A stretch of 64,000 bases of DNA from NCBI GenBank assembly GCA_050294475.1, contig JBNKOE010000019.1:15921-79920 (forward strand). The letters are read 5' to 3'. Under the pieces are notes generated by a model. The model was not told the DNA's origin. It did no database searches and was given only the letters and a program-made list of their open reading frames with translations. The stretch comes from Thalassobellus sp050294475 (GTDB taxonomy: Bacteria > Bacteroidota > Bacteroidia > Flavobacteriales > Flavobacteriaceae). Position numbers and translations under genes: made by a program. Of the stretch, positions 17,493-24,944 are shown one piece after another; the stretch's first letter is position 1; each line of letters opens with the position of its first letter.

Positions 17493-17830
17493 TCCGATTT
17501 GGTTTCATTGTTATTATTGCTATTTCTAGCGCGTTGCCGCTTTTGTTTTTCTAGTTTAGCGAGTTCTAAAGGACTTATTTGAGTTTCTATTTTAAAAGAG
17601 TTGAAAACATGAAGTAAGTCGAGTGCGCGTAGTATTTGTACGAGAGATGTTAATGAAATAGCTTCTCCGTTTTCTATTTGGCTTATAGTCCAGCGATTAA
17701 TACCTGCATGTTCTGCAGTTTGCGCTTGGGTTTTATTTTGATTTAAGCGTTGTTGTTTAATATAACTTCCTATGGCTTCAATGATAGCTTTATCACTCAT
17801 TGCAACCCAATTAATGTTAGTATTTGCCAT
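17486..17830 (-). CDS. hipB: HipB-like XRE family antitoxin
   Basis: 114 residues with a Cro/C1-type helix-turn-helix at about residues 18-70 (RLNQNKTQAQTAEHAGINRW, then TISQIENGEAISLTSLVQIL). The C-terminal tail is basic and Asn-rich, as expected for a flexible region recognised by proteases. It should neutralise HipA and repress the operon. It is the first gene of hipBA, and two inverted repeats lie upstream as candidate operators. Confidence 0.87.
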   Translation of the reverse strand: MANTNINWVAMSDKAIIEAIGSYIKQQRLNQNKTQAQTAEHAGINRWTISQIENGEAISLTSLVQILRALDLLHVFNSFKIETQISPLELAKLEKQKRQRARNSNNNNETKSEW

Positions 17831-17912
17831 AATTAAAGTATTTTAAAGCTTTTAATGTTGGTGTTAACTAACGCAATTTACGAATAATATTTAAAATTAT
17901 TACATAGCAGTG

Positions 17913-17946
17913 TTTGTTTTTGATGGTTTTTGCCATCAAAAACAAA
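17913..17946. promoter_or_regulatory. Perfect 14-bp inverted repeat upstream of hipBA
   Basis: TTTGTTTTTGATGG and CCATCAAAAACAAA flank a 6-nt loop, 83 nt before the hipB start and 54 nt after the DUF6048 stop. It could be a HipB operator or the terminator of the upstream gene. The A/T-run ends permit both readings. Confidence 0.55.
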
Positions 17947-17967
17947 TATTTAAGTATATAATGTTGG

Positions 17968-17992
17968 TTTTTACTATCTTTTATGGTAAAAA
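17968..17992. promoter_or_regulatory. Second inverted repeat upstream of hipBA
   Basis: TTTTTACTAT and ATGGTAAAAA match as an inverted repeat at 9 of 10 positions around a 5-nt loop. It lies 7 nt beyond the DUF6048 stop codon, so a terminator role is as likely as operator use. Confidence 0.4.
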
Positions 17993-17999
17993 GAAGATC

Positions 18000-18731
18000 T
18001 TACTTGTCTTTTTTATAAAGTGGAATTCTATATGAAATTGTATAGCTATAACCAACACCAATGCCACTACTATCAAAGGTTTTGTTAAACCCAGGAATGT
18101 AAACATTTTGAAAGTTGTTAGGTTCTGTTTCACTAGCTAAAACTTTGAGTTGTACATTAAGACCTATAAAAAGATTATTAAATAATTCGGCTTTCATACC
18201 TAGCATAAGTTCTGCCCATACAGAAGCTAAATCTTTAAATTCTATTGAGTCGCTAGAAGTAAACTGTGGTTCCCAATATTGATTAGTATTGTATATGCTA
18301 TAGCTGTTAAGAGTTTGACTAAAAGTACTTGCACCAACACGAAATCCAGCAAATATCATATTATCCATATCTAACCAGTTTTGATACATATTGTAGTCAA
18401 TACCAGCTTTAATATAACTACCTTTACTAGTAATATCTAAATATTCTGTAGTGGTGTTTTTTTCTTCAGTACCAATTTCTCCAGCAATGTATAAACGCTT
18501 TTTTAATCTGTAATCTGCTGCTATTTCAAATCCAGTATAGTCATCATCAATAAATGTGCGTGCTAGTTTGCTAATATCTGCACCTAAACGAAGTCCGTAT
18601 TTTTCTTTAATTTTTATAGAATCGGTTACTGTGCTAGCAATGCTATCATTTTGTGCGTTTACAGAAGCACAAATAAAAAGTACTAGTATTATGTTACTAA
18701 TAAAATATAATAAAGTGTGCTTCTTCTTCAT
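18000..18731 (-). CDS. DUF6048 family protein, predicted outer-membrane beta-barrel
   Basis: 243 residues. A signal peptide (residues 1-26, ending ASVNAQ) is followed by alternating beta strands such as YGLRLGADIS, YTGFEIAADYRL and KRLYIAGEIG, and it ends with IGVGYSYTISYRIPLYKK, as in 8- to 10-strand outer-membrane barrels. Function unknown. The start overlaps the end of the DUF6452 gene by 35 nt, so translation is probably coupled. The order rlmD-DUF6452-DUF6048 is common in flavobacteria (from general knowledge). Confidence 0.75.
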   Translation of the reverse strand: MKKKHTLLYFISNIILVLFICASVNAQNDSIASTVTDSIKIKEKYGLRLGADISKLARTFIDDDYTGFEIAADYRLKKRLYIAGEIGTEEKNTTTEYLDITSKGSYIKAGIDYNMYQNWLDMDNMIFAGFRVGASTFSQTLNSYSIYNTNQYWEPQFTSSDSIEFKDLASVWAELMLGMKAELFNNLFIGLNVQLKVLASETEPNNFQNVYIPGFNKTFDSSGIGVGYSYTISYRIPLYKKDK

Positions 18732-19230
18732 CTTCTACAGATTGGTTATCATTTACGGGTTGACTTGATTGTATCCAGTTATCGGAATCGGATTCAATGT
18801 TAAAGGTTACATTTTTAAAAATGGTTTTGTAACCACAGGCACGAGATACATATACATCTTCTCTGGTGTAATTTATAGTTATAGTATCTTGATTGCCTTC
18901 GGCATAATCATCACTAGTGTCATCAGGTGTTCCGTTATCATTTACTTTGTAGTTGTTGTGTAGTATGTATTGTGTGCTGTCTTTATTGGTGTTTAATGGT
19001 AATGTAATAGTATTTGTAGTAGGATAAATACCTAGGGGTTCATCATTACCAATTCCAATAATAAGCAAATTAGTAGCATTTTTTTTGTTTTCTATGTTTG
19101 CTGCGTTGTAAACATCAACAATTAAATTTGGAGTTGTTGGCGTACTTTCAGGACAAATATCATCACGTTCGCAACTTATATAGGCAATTATTGTAGCTAA
19201 AATGATAATAAGTAGGCTTATTTTTTTCAT
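18697..19230 (-). CDS. DUF6452 family lipoprotein
   Basis: 177 residues. A lipobox (AYISC, Cys at about residue 20) is followed by RDDICPEST and a beta-rich domain with ITLPLNTNKDSTQYILHNN, then a conserved late YVSRACGYKTIF. Probably an inner-leaflet or periplasmic lipoprotein working with the DUF6048 barrel encoded by the overlapping next gene. The rlmD stop lies 10 nt upstream, so the three genes form one operon. Confidence 0.75.
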   Translation of the reverse strand: MKKISLLIIILATIIAYISCERDDICPESTPTTPNLIVDVYNAANIENKKNATNLLIIGIGNDEPLGIYPTTNTITLPLNTNKDSTQYILHNNYKVNDNGTPDDTSDDYAEGNQDTITINYTREDVYVSRACGYKTIFKNVTFNIESDSDNWIQSSQPVNDNQSVEDEEEAHFIIFY

Positions 19231-19239
19231 TACATTATT

Positions 19240-20652
19240 TTATCGTTTTTCCAAAAGTACAACATTTTCTACATGGAAAGTTTGTGGAAACATATCTACT
19301 GCTTGGGTTTTAGTTACTTTATATTGGGCATCCATTAAAGCTAAGTCTCTAGCTTGTGTTGCGCTATTGCAACTTACATAAACCACTTTTTTAGGAGCTA
19401 TATTTAATATTTGTTGTACAACATCTTTATGCATACCATCACGTGGTGGGTCTGTAATAATAACATCAGGTTCGCCGTGTGCATTTATAAAATTGGTATT
19501 AAATACGTTCTTCATATCGCCAACAAAGAATTCAACGTTATTAATGTTATTTAATTGTGCATTTTCTTTGGCAGCCGTAATGGCATCAGGAACTGCTTCA
19601 ACACCAATAACTTTATTAGCTTGTTTTGCAACAAATTGCGCAATGGTTCCGGTGCCTGTATATAAATCGTAAACGAGCTCGTTTCCTGTTAATCCAGCAA
19701 AATCACGCGTTATTTTATAAAGTTCAAAAGCTTGATTGGAATTTGTTTGATAAAACGATTTGGCGTTAATTTTAAATTTTAAGCCTTCCATTTCTTCAAA
19801 TATATGGTCGTTTCCTTTGTAGCAAATAACCTCTTGATCATAAATGGTGTCGTTTGCTTTTCCGTTAATTATGTATTGTAAAGACGTAATTTCAGGGAAT
19901 GTTTCAGCAATGAAATCTAATAACAATTCACGCTTTGCTTTGTCTTCTTTAAAAAACTGAAGTACTACCATAATATCGCCAGTACTTGAAGTACGAATCA
20001 TCATGGTTCGTAATAATCCAGTTTGATTGCGAGTGTTGAAAAATTCTAATTCATTTTCAATAGCAAATTGCTTAACAGAATTTCTTATGGCATTTGAAGG
20101 ATCTGCTTGTAAGTGACATTTATTTAAGTCTAAAATTTTATCCCACATACCTGGTATATGAAAGCCTAAAGCATTTTTATCTCCTAAATCCTTGTCTGAT
20201 TGAATTTCTTCTAATGTTAACCAACGGCTATCACTAAATGAAAATTCCATTTTGTTTCTGTAGAAATATTGATTGGCAGAGCCTAAAATTGGGGTTACAT
20301 CAGGAAGTTCTATGTGTCCAATACGGGTTAAATTATTAGTAACTTCTTTTTGTTTGTAAAATAACTGATGTTTGTATGCCATATCTTGCCATTTGCAACC
20401 ACCACATACTCCAAAATGCTCACAAGCTGGTTGGGTTCTTTTATCAGAAAGTTTATGAAAAACGGTTGCTTTTCCTTCATAATAAGCTTTTCGCTTTTTA
20501 AAAGTTTGTACATCAACGACATCGCCAGGTACGGCATTTGGTAAAAAAATCACTTTTCCGTCTGGTGCTTTGGCTATGGTTTTTCCTTTAGCACCAGCAT
20601 CAATAACTTCTACGTTTTCAAAAACTTGTTTTCTTGCTTTTTTTCTTGACAT
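19240..20652 (-). CDS. rlmD: 23S rRNA (uracil-C5)-methyltransferase RlmD
   Basis: 470 residues from the ATG at 20652; an upstream in-frame ATG at 20688 adds 12 atypical residues. The N-terminal TRAM domain (FENVEVIDAGAKGKTIAKAP) is followed by the iron-sulfur Cys cluster CEHFGVCGGCKW. The SAM fold has YDLYTGTGTIAQFVAKQA, the substrate-binding ITDPPRDGMH and the catalytic YVSCNSATQARDL. This enzyme type methylates 23S rRNA U1939 in E. coli. A close paralogue class (RlmCD) cannot be excluded. Confidence 0.87.
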   Translation of the reverse strand: MSRKKARKQVFENVEVIDAGAKGKTIAKAPDGKVIFLPNAVPGDVVDVQTFKKRKAYYEGKATVFHKLSDKRTQPACEHFGVCGGCKWQDMAYKHQLFYKQKEVTNNLTRIGHIELPDVTPILGSANQYFYRNKMEFSFSDSRWLTLEEIQSDKDLGDKNALGFHIPGMWDKILDLNKCHLQADPSNAIRNSVKQFAIENELEFFNTRNQTGLLRTMMIRTSSTGDIMVVLQFFKEDKAKRELLLDFIAETFPEITSLQYIINGKANDTIYDQEVICYKGNDHIFEEMEGLKFKINAKSFYQTNSNQAFELYKITRDFAGLTGNELVYDLYTGTGTIAQFVAKQANKVIGVEAVPDAITAAKENAQLNNINNVEFFVGDMKNVFNTNFINAHGEPDVIITDPPRDGMHKDVVQQILNIAPKKVVYVSCNSATQARDLALMDAQYKVTKTQAVDMFPQTFHVENVVLLEKR

Positions 20653-20737
20653 GCTGCAAAAATAATAATAGCCACAAATAAATATCACTTTATTTCCATT
20701 AACTTTAATGGAATTTCAATTTAATATCAAATAAATT

Positions 20738-20761
20738 GAACCTTTTTAGAATTTCCCCGTC
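20738..20761 (+). promoter_or_regulatory. ECF-type promoter upstream of the sigma factor gene
   Basis: GAAC at 20738-20741 and CGTC at 20758-20761 are separated by exactly 16 nt, matching the classical ECF sigma pattern GAAC-N16/17-CGTC. The predicted start site leaves a short leader to the ATG at 20789. This suggests autoregulation. Confidence 0.5.
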
Positions 20762-20788
20762 TTTAAAGTATAAAGTGAAGATGTTTTA

Positions 20789-21346
20789 ATGAATAAAAAA
20801 GAATGTTTAATAGATGAAAAATTAATAATTGAATACCAATCTGGTAATGCTAAAGCTTTAACTTTATTAGTTAAGCGATGGCATAAGTTGTTTTGTAAAA
20901 AGGCTTTTTGGGTAGTTAAAGATGCAGATTTAGCTAAAGACATAGCGCAGGATAGTTGGAATGTGATTATTAGAAAAATTCATGAATTAAAGAACCCTAA
21001 AAGTTTTGGAAGTTGGGCATTACGTATTGTTTATAATAAATCTTTAGATGCTATAAATGCTAATAAAAGGAAAAGTAAGATTATTAAAACTTATATATAC
21101 CAGCAGGACGAAATAGTTAATGAGGATGAAAATGATAACGAAAATTTAAAAAGTAAACTTTTAAAATCAATTAAAGAATTGCCACAATCTCAACAAGTTG
21201 TAATTAGGTTGTTTTATATAGAGGACTATTCATTGAAAGAGATAAGTAACATATTAAATATATCATTGGGCACTACAAAATCTAGATTGTTTCATGCTAG
21301 AGAAAAATTAAAAATAACATTAAAAAGTATAAATTATGAAAACTAA
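20789..21346 (+). CDS. RNA polymerase ECF sigma factor (sigma-70 family)
   Basis: 185 residues. Region 2 spans about residues 22-90 (AFWVVKDADLAKDIAQDSWN and FGSWALRIVYNKSLD). Region 4 is ELPQSQQVVIRLFYIEDYSL, continuing KEISNILNISLGTTKSRLFH, a clear helix-turn-helix that contacts the -35 box. The protein directs RNA polymerase to alternative promoters. The next gene overlaps by 11 nt and encodes a small membrane protein, a likely regulator. A GAAC/CGTC promoter precedes the gene. Confidence 0.9.
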   Translation: MNKKECLIDEKLIIEYQSGNAKALTLLVKRWHKLFCKKAFWVVKDADLAKDIAQDSWNVIIRKIHELKNPKSFGSWALRIVYNKSLDAINANKRKSKIIKTYIYQQDEIVNEDENDNENLKSKLLKSIKELPQSQQVVIRLFYIEDYSLKEISNILNISLGTTKSRLFHAREKLKITLKSINYEN

Positions 21347-21722
21347 TAAAGAAGACATTGACAAATTAATTAAAGAAACTTTAACTCAAGAAGAAGCTAA
21401 ATTCTATGATGAGTTAGAAGAGCAAAACTTATTTCAAATGTTGGCAGGTATTTTTAAAGGTAAAAACACATGGTTAGCAATAATCTTGAATATTATGAAC
21501 ATAATTATTTTTGGATTCCTTATTTATTGTATTATTCAAACTATGGATGTTGAAAAAACTAACGACCTAATTTTATGGGTTGGAGCAATAATATTATGTT
21601 TTTTAACAATGAGTATGATTAAAATATACATGTGGATGCAAATGCATAAAAATGCTGTTATTCGAGAAATAAAGCGTTTAGAATTGCAAGTATCATCGCT
21701 ATCAGCTAGAATGTCTGAATAA
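21336..21722 (+). CDS. Small membrane protein paired with the ECF sigma factor (DUF6768-like)
   Basis: 128 residues. A charged cytoplasmic N-terminus (NKEDIDKLIKETLTQEEAKF) is followed by two membrane helices (about residues 46-67 and 75-100) and a C-terminal amphipathic helix (IREIKRLELQVSSL). No classical zinc anti-sigma motif (HxxxCxxC) is present. The 11-nt overlap with the sigma gene strongly suggests coupled expression and an anti-sigma or sigma-linked role. The DUF assignment is from memory. Confidence 0.65.
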   Translation: MKTNKEDIDKLIKETLTQEEAKFYDELEEQNLFQMLAGIFKGKNTWLAIILNIMNIIIFGFLIYCIIQTMDVEKTNDLILWVGAIILCFLTMSMIKIYMWMQMHKNAVIREIKRLELQVSSLSARMSE

Positions 21723-21738
21723 TGTTTTTTGAAAAAAT

Positions 21739-21773
21739 AAAGCACCTAATATATTAGGTATATTAGGTGCTTT
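21739..21773. terminator. Terminator between the sigma operon and the cytochrome gene
   Basis: AAAGCACCTAATATA and TATATTAGGTGCTTT form a perfect 15-bp stem with a 5-nt loop, in the gap between two convergent genes. The flanking T-run is weak. Confidence 0.7.
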
Positions 21774-21797
21774 AAATAATTATTAAGCAAGTGATAA

Positions 21798-22232
21798 TTA
21801 TTTTACACTTAGCATATAGGCTTTAATAGCATTTAGTTCATCATCATTTAAATTTTTAACAAAGCTATCTAAATTAGCTTTCATAATAGCTACTTGTCCA
21901 GGGTCAACATCTACAATAGCAGGTGATTTGCTTTTTAAAAAAGCAACAATGTCTCCGTTTTTTTGTGTGTAAATCTTACTAATATCTTTTATTGAAGGAC
22001 CAATAATTTTAGTATCGGGTTGATGACACGTAAAGCATGTTTTGTCTTTAAACAATTGTTGTCCTTTAGCTATTAATGCGGGATCGCCTTTAGCAGCTTC
22101 AGGAGCTTCTTTTTTCATAACAGGCTTTTCTTTTATTGTTATGGTTTCTGGTTTTTTGTTTGATTTCTTTTCGCCACAACTATAAAAAGAGATAACGATG
22201 CCTAAAAGCATGAATGATAAAATTTTTTTCAT
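21798..22232 (-). CDS. c-type cytochrome lipoprotein, single heme
   Basis: 144 residues. A lipobox (SFYSC) gives a lipid anchor. After a Lys/Glu/Pro-rich linker, the class I cytochrome c domain has the heme motif CFTCH at about residues 79-83, a GPSIKDIS segment and a likely Met axial ligand in AIMKANL. It probably carries electrons at the outer face of the inner membrane in the aerobic respiratory chain. Monocistronic. Confidence 0.87.
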   Translation of the reverse strand: MKKILSFMLLGIVISFYSCGEKKSNKKPETITIKEKPVMKKEAPEAAKGDPALIAKGQQLFKDKTCFTCHQPDTKIIGPSIKDISKIYTQKNGDIVAFLKSKSPAIVDVDPGQVAIMKANLDSFVKNLNDDELNAIKAYMLSVK

Positions 22233-22360
22233 TACGAAGTAGATTTAAATTTATGCTAAAAATAGCAGGTTGTTTTCTAATAAAAGGTGACAAATGTTAC
22301 ATTTTATTGAATAGGTTATCTGTTTTTTTATGTGAGTGATAAATAATTAGCAGAATAACA

Positions 22361-22391
22361 TTTTTTGAAGCAATTAATATTTAGTAATTTG
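22361..22391 (+). promoter_or_regulatory. Putative promoter of rocD
   Basis: TTTTTTG (22361-22367) and GTAATTTG (22384-22391) resemble the TTTG and TAnnTTTG boxes. The -7 box has one mismatch and the spacer is 16 nt, slightly short. Transcription from here would leave a leader of about 95 nt. Confidence 0.45.
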
Positions 22392-22397
22392 CGACCA

Positions 22398-22450
22398 CTA
22401 GGGATGATTTCTTTCCCACGCTGAATTTTCGACTCTTCGAAAGGATAAAG
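22398..22450 (+). promoter_or_regulatory. Hairpin-rich 5' leader of rocD
   Basis: Two hairpins are visible: GGGA (22401) with TCCC (22414), and TTTCGA-CTCT-TCGAAA (22427-22442). A purine-rich GGATAAAGG follows. No known riboswitch was recognised. It may be an uncharacterised regulatory leader or simply a structured UTR. Confidence 0.35.
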
Positions 22451-22494
22451 GTAGATAAGGAATGGTTATTTTATTAATTAAAAAACAAATTAAA

Positions 22495-23739
22495 ATGGCT
22501 GTTTTAGAAAAATTAGATTCTCAGCAATTAATTGAATTAGAAAACAAGTATGGAGCTCATAACTATCATCCGCTTCCTGTAGTATTAAATAGAGGAGAAG
22601 GTGTATATGTTTGGGATGTAGATGGTAAACAATATTATGATTTTTTATCGGCTTATTCTGCTGTAAATCAAGGACACTGTCATCCAAAAATTGTTAACGC
22701 AATGGTGCAACAAGCACAAACATTAACTTTAACCTCTAGAGCTTTTCATAATGATATGCTTGGTAAATACGAAAAATTTGCTTGCGAGTTTTTTGGGTTT
22801 GATAAGTTGTTACCCATGAATACAGGAGCAGAGGCTGTAGAAACAGCTTTAAAGCTTTGTAGAAAATGGGCTTATGAAGTAAAAGGTATTAATGAAAATA
22901 AAGCTGAAATTATTGTTTGCGAAAACAATTTTCATGGGCGTACAACCACTATTATTTCTTTTAGTAATGATCCTGTGGCTCGAGAAAATTTTGGACCTTT
23001 TACAAATGGATTTATTAAAATTGAATATGATAATTTAGAAGCTTTAGAGGTAGCTTTAAAGAATAATCCAAGTGTGGCAGGCTTTTTAGTAGAACCAATA
23101 CAAGGTGAAGCAGGTGTTTATGTACCAAGTGAAGATTATTTAAAAAAGGCCAAAGCATTATGCGAACAGTATAATGTATTGTTTATTGCAGATGAAGTTC
23201 AAACAGGTATTGCAAGAACAGGAAAGTTGTTGGCAGTAGATCATGAAAATGTAAAACCAGATATTTTAATACTTGGCAAAGCTATTAGTGGTGGTGTGTA
23301 TCCTGTAAGTGCTGTTTTGGCAAATAATAGCATTATGAATGTTATTAAGCCTGGGAATCATGGTAGTACTTTTGGTGGTAATCCTGTGGCTGCTGCAGTA
23401 GCTATTTCAGCTTTAGAAGTTGTAAGAGATGAAAAGCTAGCAGATAATGCAGAAGTGTTAGGTAAATTGTTTAGAAGTGAATTAAACAAGTATATTGAAA
23501 CAAGTAATATTGCTAAGTTAGTTAGAGGAAAAGGATTGCTTAATGCTATTGTTATTAATGATGATGAAGAAAGTGATACGGCTTGGAACATTTGTTTAGC
23601 ATTACGAGATAATGGATTGCTAGCAAAACCAACACATGGTAATATTATTCGTTTTGCACCACCTTTGGTTATGACTAAAGAACAATTATTAGACTGTGTA
23701 AGTATTATTATAAAAACACTTGAACAGTTTAAACAATAG
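22495..23739 (+). CDS. rocD: Ornithine aminotransferase (ornithine-oxo-acid transaminase)
   Basis: 414 residues from the ATG at 22495 (an earlier in-frame ATG at 22462 is less typical). PLP class III aminotransferase motifs: NTGAEAVETALKLCRKWAY, the FHGRTTTIISFSND segment, LFIADEVQTGIARTGK (Asp contacting PLP), and ILGKAISGGVYPVSA with the Schiff-base Lys. HSTFGGNP is seen as HGSTFGGNPVAAAV. It converts ornithine and 2-oxoglutarate to glutamate semialdehyde and glutamate, linking arginine and proline metabolism. It has its own leader and promoter. Confidence 0.92.
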   Translation: MAVLEKLDSQQLIELENKYGAHNYHPLPVVLNRGEGVYVWDVDGKQYYDFLSAYSAVNQGHCHPKIVNAMVQQAQTLTLTSRAFHNDMLGKYEKFACEFFGFDKLLPMNTGAEAVETALKLCRKWAYEVKGINENKAEIIVCENNFHGRTTTIISFSNDPVARENFGPFTNGFIKIEYDNLEALEVALKNNPSVAGFLVEPIQGEAGVYVPSEDYLKKAKALCEQYNVLFIADEVQTGIARTGKLLAVDHENVKPDILILGKAISGGVYPVSAVLANNSIMNVIKPGNHGSTFGGNPVAAAVAISALEVVRDEKLADNAEVLGKLFRSELNKYIETSNIAKLVRGKGLLNAIVINDDEESDTAWNICLALRDNGLLAKPTHGNIIRFAPPLVMTKEQLLDCVSIIIKTLEQFKQ

Positions 23740-23742
23740 TAT

Positions 23743-24189
23743 ATAGAAGAAAAATCAGTTTTTGAAAGCTTTGAACTTGAAGTAAAAGATGAAATAAAAG
23801 GCTATTTAAGCGAAATTTCAAAATGGTCTTATTTTTTATCAATATTGGGTTTTATAGGCGTTAGCCTTATGGTTTTGTTAGGGATTTTTGTAGGTTTTTT
23901 TAGTGGATTAAATAGTTTAGGAGGAAGTAGTAATACTTTGTGTAACCTTGGTTATTCAATGGGAATAGGCTTCTTTTACATTGTTATAGCACTTGTTTAT
24001 TTATTTCTAATACTCTATTTATTCAGGTTTTCTAAGAGAATGAAAAGTGCTTTGAAACTAAATAATAATGAAGATTTTCGAATAGCTTTTTTAAATTTAA
24101 AATCTCATTATAAATACATGGGGATTTTCGTAATTGTAATTATAAGTATTTATATATGAATTATTATTGGAGCTATGGGAACTGCTTTT
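23743..24189 (+). pseudogene. Decayed DUF5362 membrane protein gene
   Basis: The frame starting ATA-GAA-GAA at 23743 reads EEKSVFESFELEVKDEIK and then several membrane helices, which fits a DUF5362 protein from its first residue. However, the expected ATG start is ATA. An in-frame TGA at 24157-24159 cuts off the usual C-terminal tail, which continues in frame (IIIGAMGTAF). The remaining open stretch from a TTG at 23845 to 24159 would lack the conserved N-terminus. Two separate lesions make a pseudogene likely. Use of ATA as a rare start remains possible. Confidence 0.65.
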
Positions 24190-24216
24190 TCAATTAATTT
24201 TAAATATTCTATGTAC

Positions 24217-24248
24217 AAAAAAAGCGACCAAATTTGGTCGCTTTTTTT
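24217..24248. terminator. Bidirectional terminator
   Basis: AAAAAAAGCGACCAAA and TTTGGTCGCTTTTTTT form a perfect 32-nt palindrome. It serves rocD and the decayed gene on one side and the leftward CCC-motif gene on the other. Confidence 0.85.
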
Positions 24249-24269
24249 GTAAGTATTAACATAAAATTC

Positions 24270-24596
24270 TTATCGGCTTTGCATTTGTTCAATCCATTGT
24301 CTTTGCATTTCTTCTAGACCTTCAGAGCCTATAACTGCAAAAATATAAATAATATAAACAAGGAATAAAGCATTGATGATTACACCAATAATGGCAAGAG
24401 TTTTTCCCGTTTTAACATTGGAATAACCTGTGTAAATCTCAGGATTTTCAGCATAAATTTTGATTGCTTTATTGGCTAATACAATGGCTACAATACCAAG
24501 TATTAATCCAATAATACCATAACAGCAGCAAGTAAGTATTGATATAATTCCGAAGACTAAAATAAGGGTTGAATTAGGTAGTTTTTGTTTTTTCAT
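24270..24596 (-). CDS. CCC-motif (DUF4190-like) membrane protein
   Basis: 108 residues with two hydrophobic regions, GIISILTCCCYGIIGLILGI (containing the CCC triplet) and LAIIGVIINALFLVYIIYIF, separated by a polar loop. Small proteins of this kind are common next to DUF2752 and DUF5362 genes in flavobacteria, as here. Function unknown. It lies 10 nt after the DUF2752 gene. Confidence 0.75.
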   Translation of the reverse strand: MKKQKLPNSTLILVFGIISILTCCCYGIIGLILGIVAIVLANKAIKIYAENPEIYTGYSNVKTGKTLAIIGVIINALFLVYIIYIFAVIGSEGLEEMQRQWIEQMQSR

Positions 24597-24606
24597 GAAA
24601 AAAGTT

Positions 24607-24891
24607 TTAGTGGGTTATTTTAATTATATAGCTAACAACAACTATAGCGACATTTAGGGCAATTAAACCAATTTTGACTTTATAATCGTGTTTGAATTTT
24701 ACAAATAAATTAAAAATTAGAAAAAGGACTAGTAAAATAAGTGTGTAAATAGCAGGATACATATAGAAAGCCTCAACAAACTCGCCTTTAAAAATAAGTG
24801 ATACCGATCTTTGCATGCCACAACCTGGACATTCTACTCCAAAGAGTTTTTTGTTTAAGCAAGGGAGCATGTAATCGTCAAGTCCAGACAT
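24607..24891 (-). CDS. DUF2752 membrane protein
   Basis: 94 residues. The N-terminal half contains the family signature ECPGCGMQRSV, with two cysteines next to the membrane, and two further hydrophobic helices follow. The start MSGLDDYMLPCL is acceptable, though shorter than some relatives. Function unknown. It is the first gene of a two-gene leftward run with the CCC-motif protein. Confidence 0.78.
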   Translation of the reverse strand: MSGLDDYMLPCLNKKLFGVECPGCGMQRSVSLIFKGEFVEAFYMYPAIYTLILLVLFLIFNLFVKFKHDYKVKIGLIALNVAIVVVSYIIKITH

Positions 24892-24944
24892 TTCTTAAAA
24901 AATAAAGGGCTAATATAATAAAAGAGAGTAAAAATGTGTAATGT

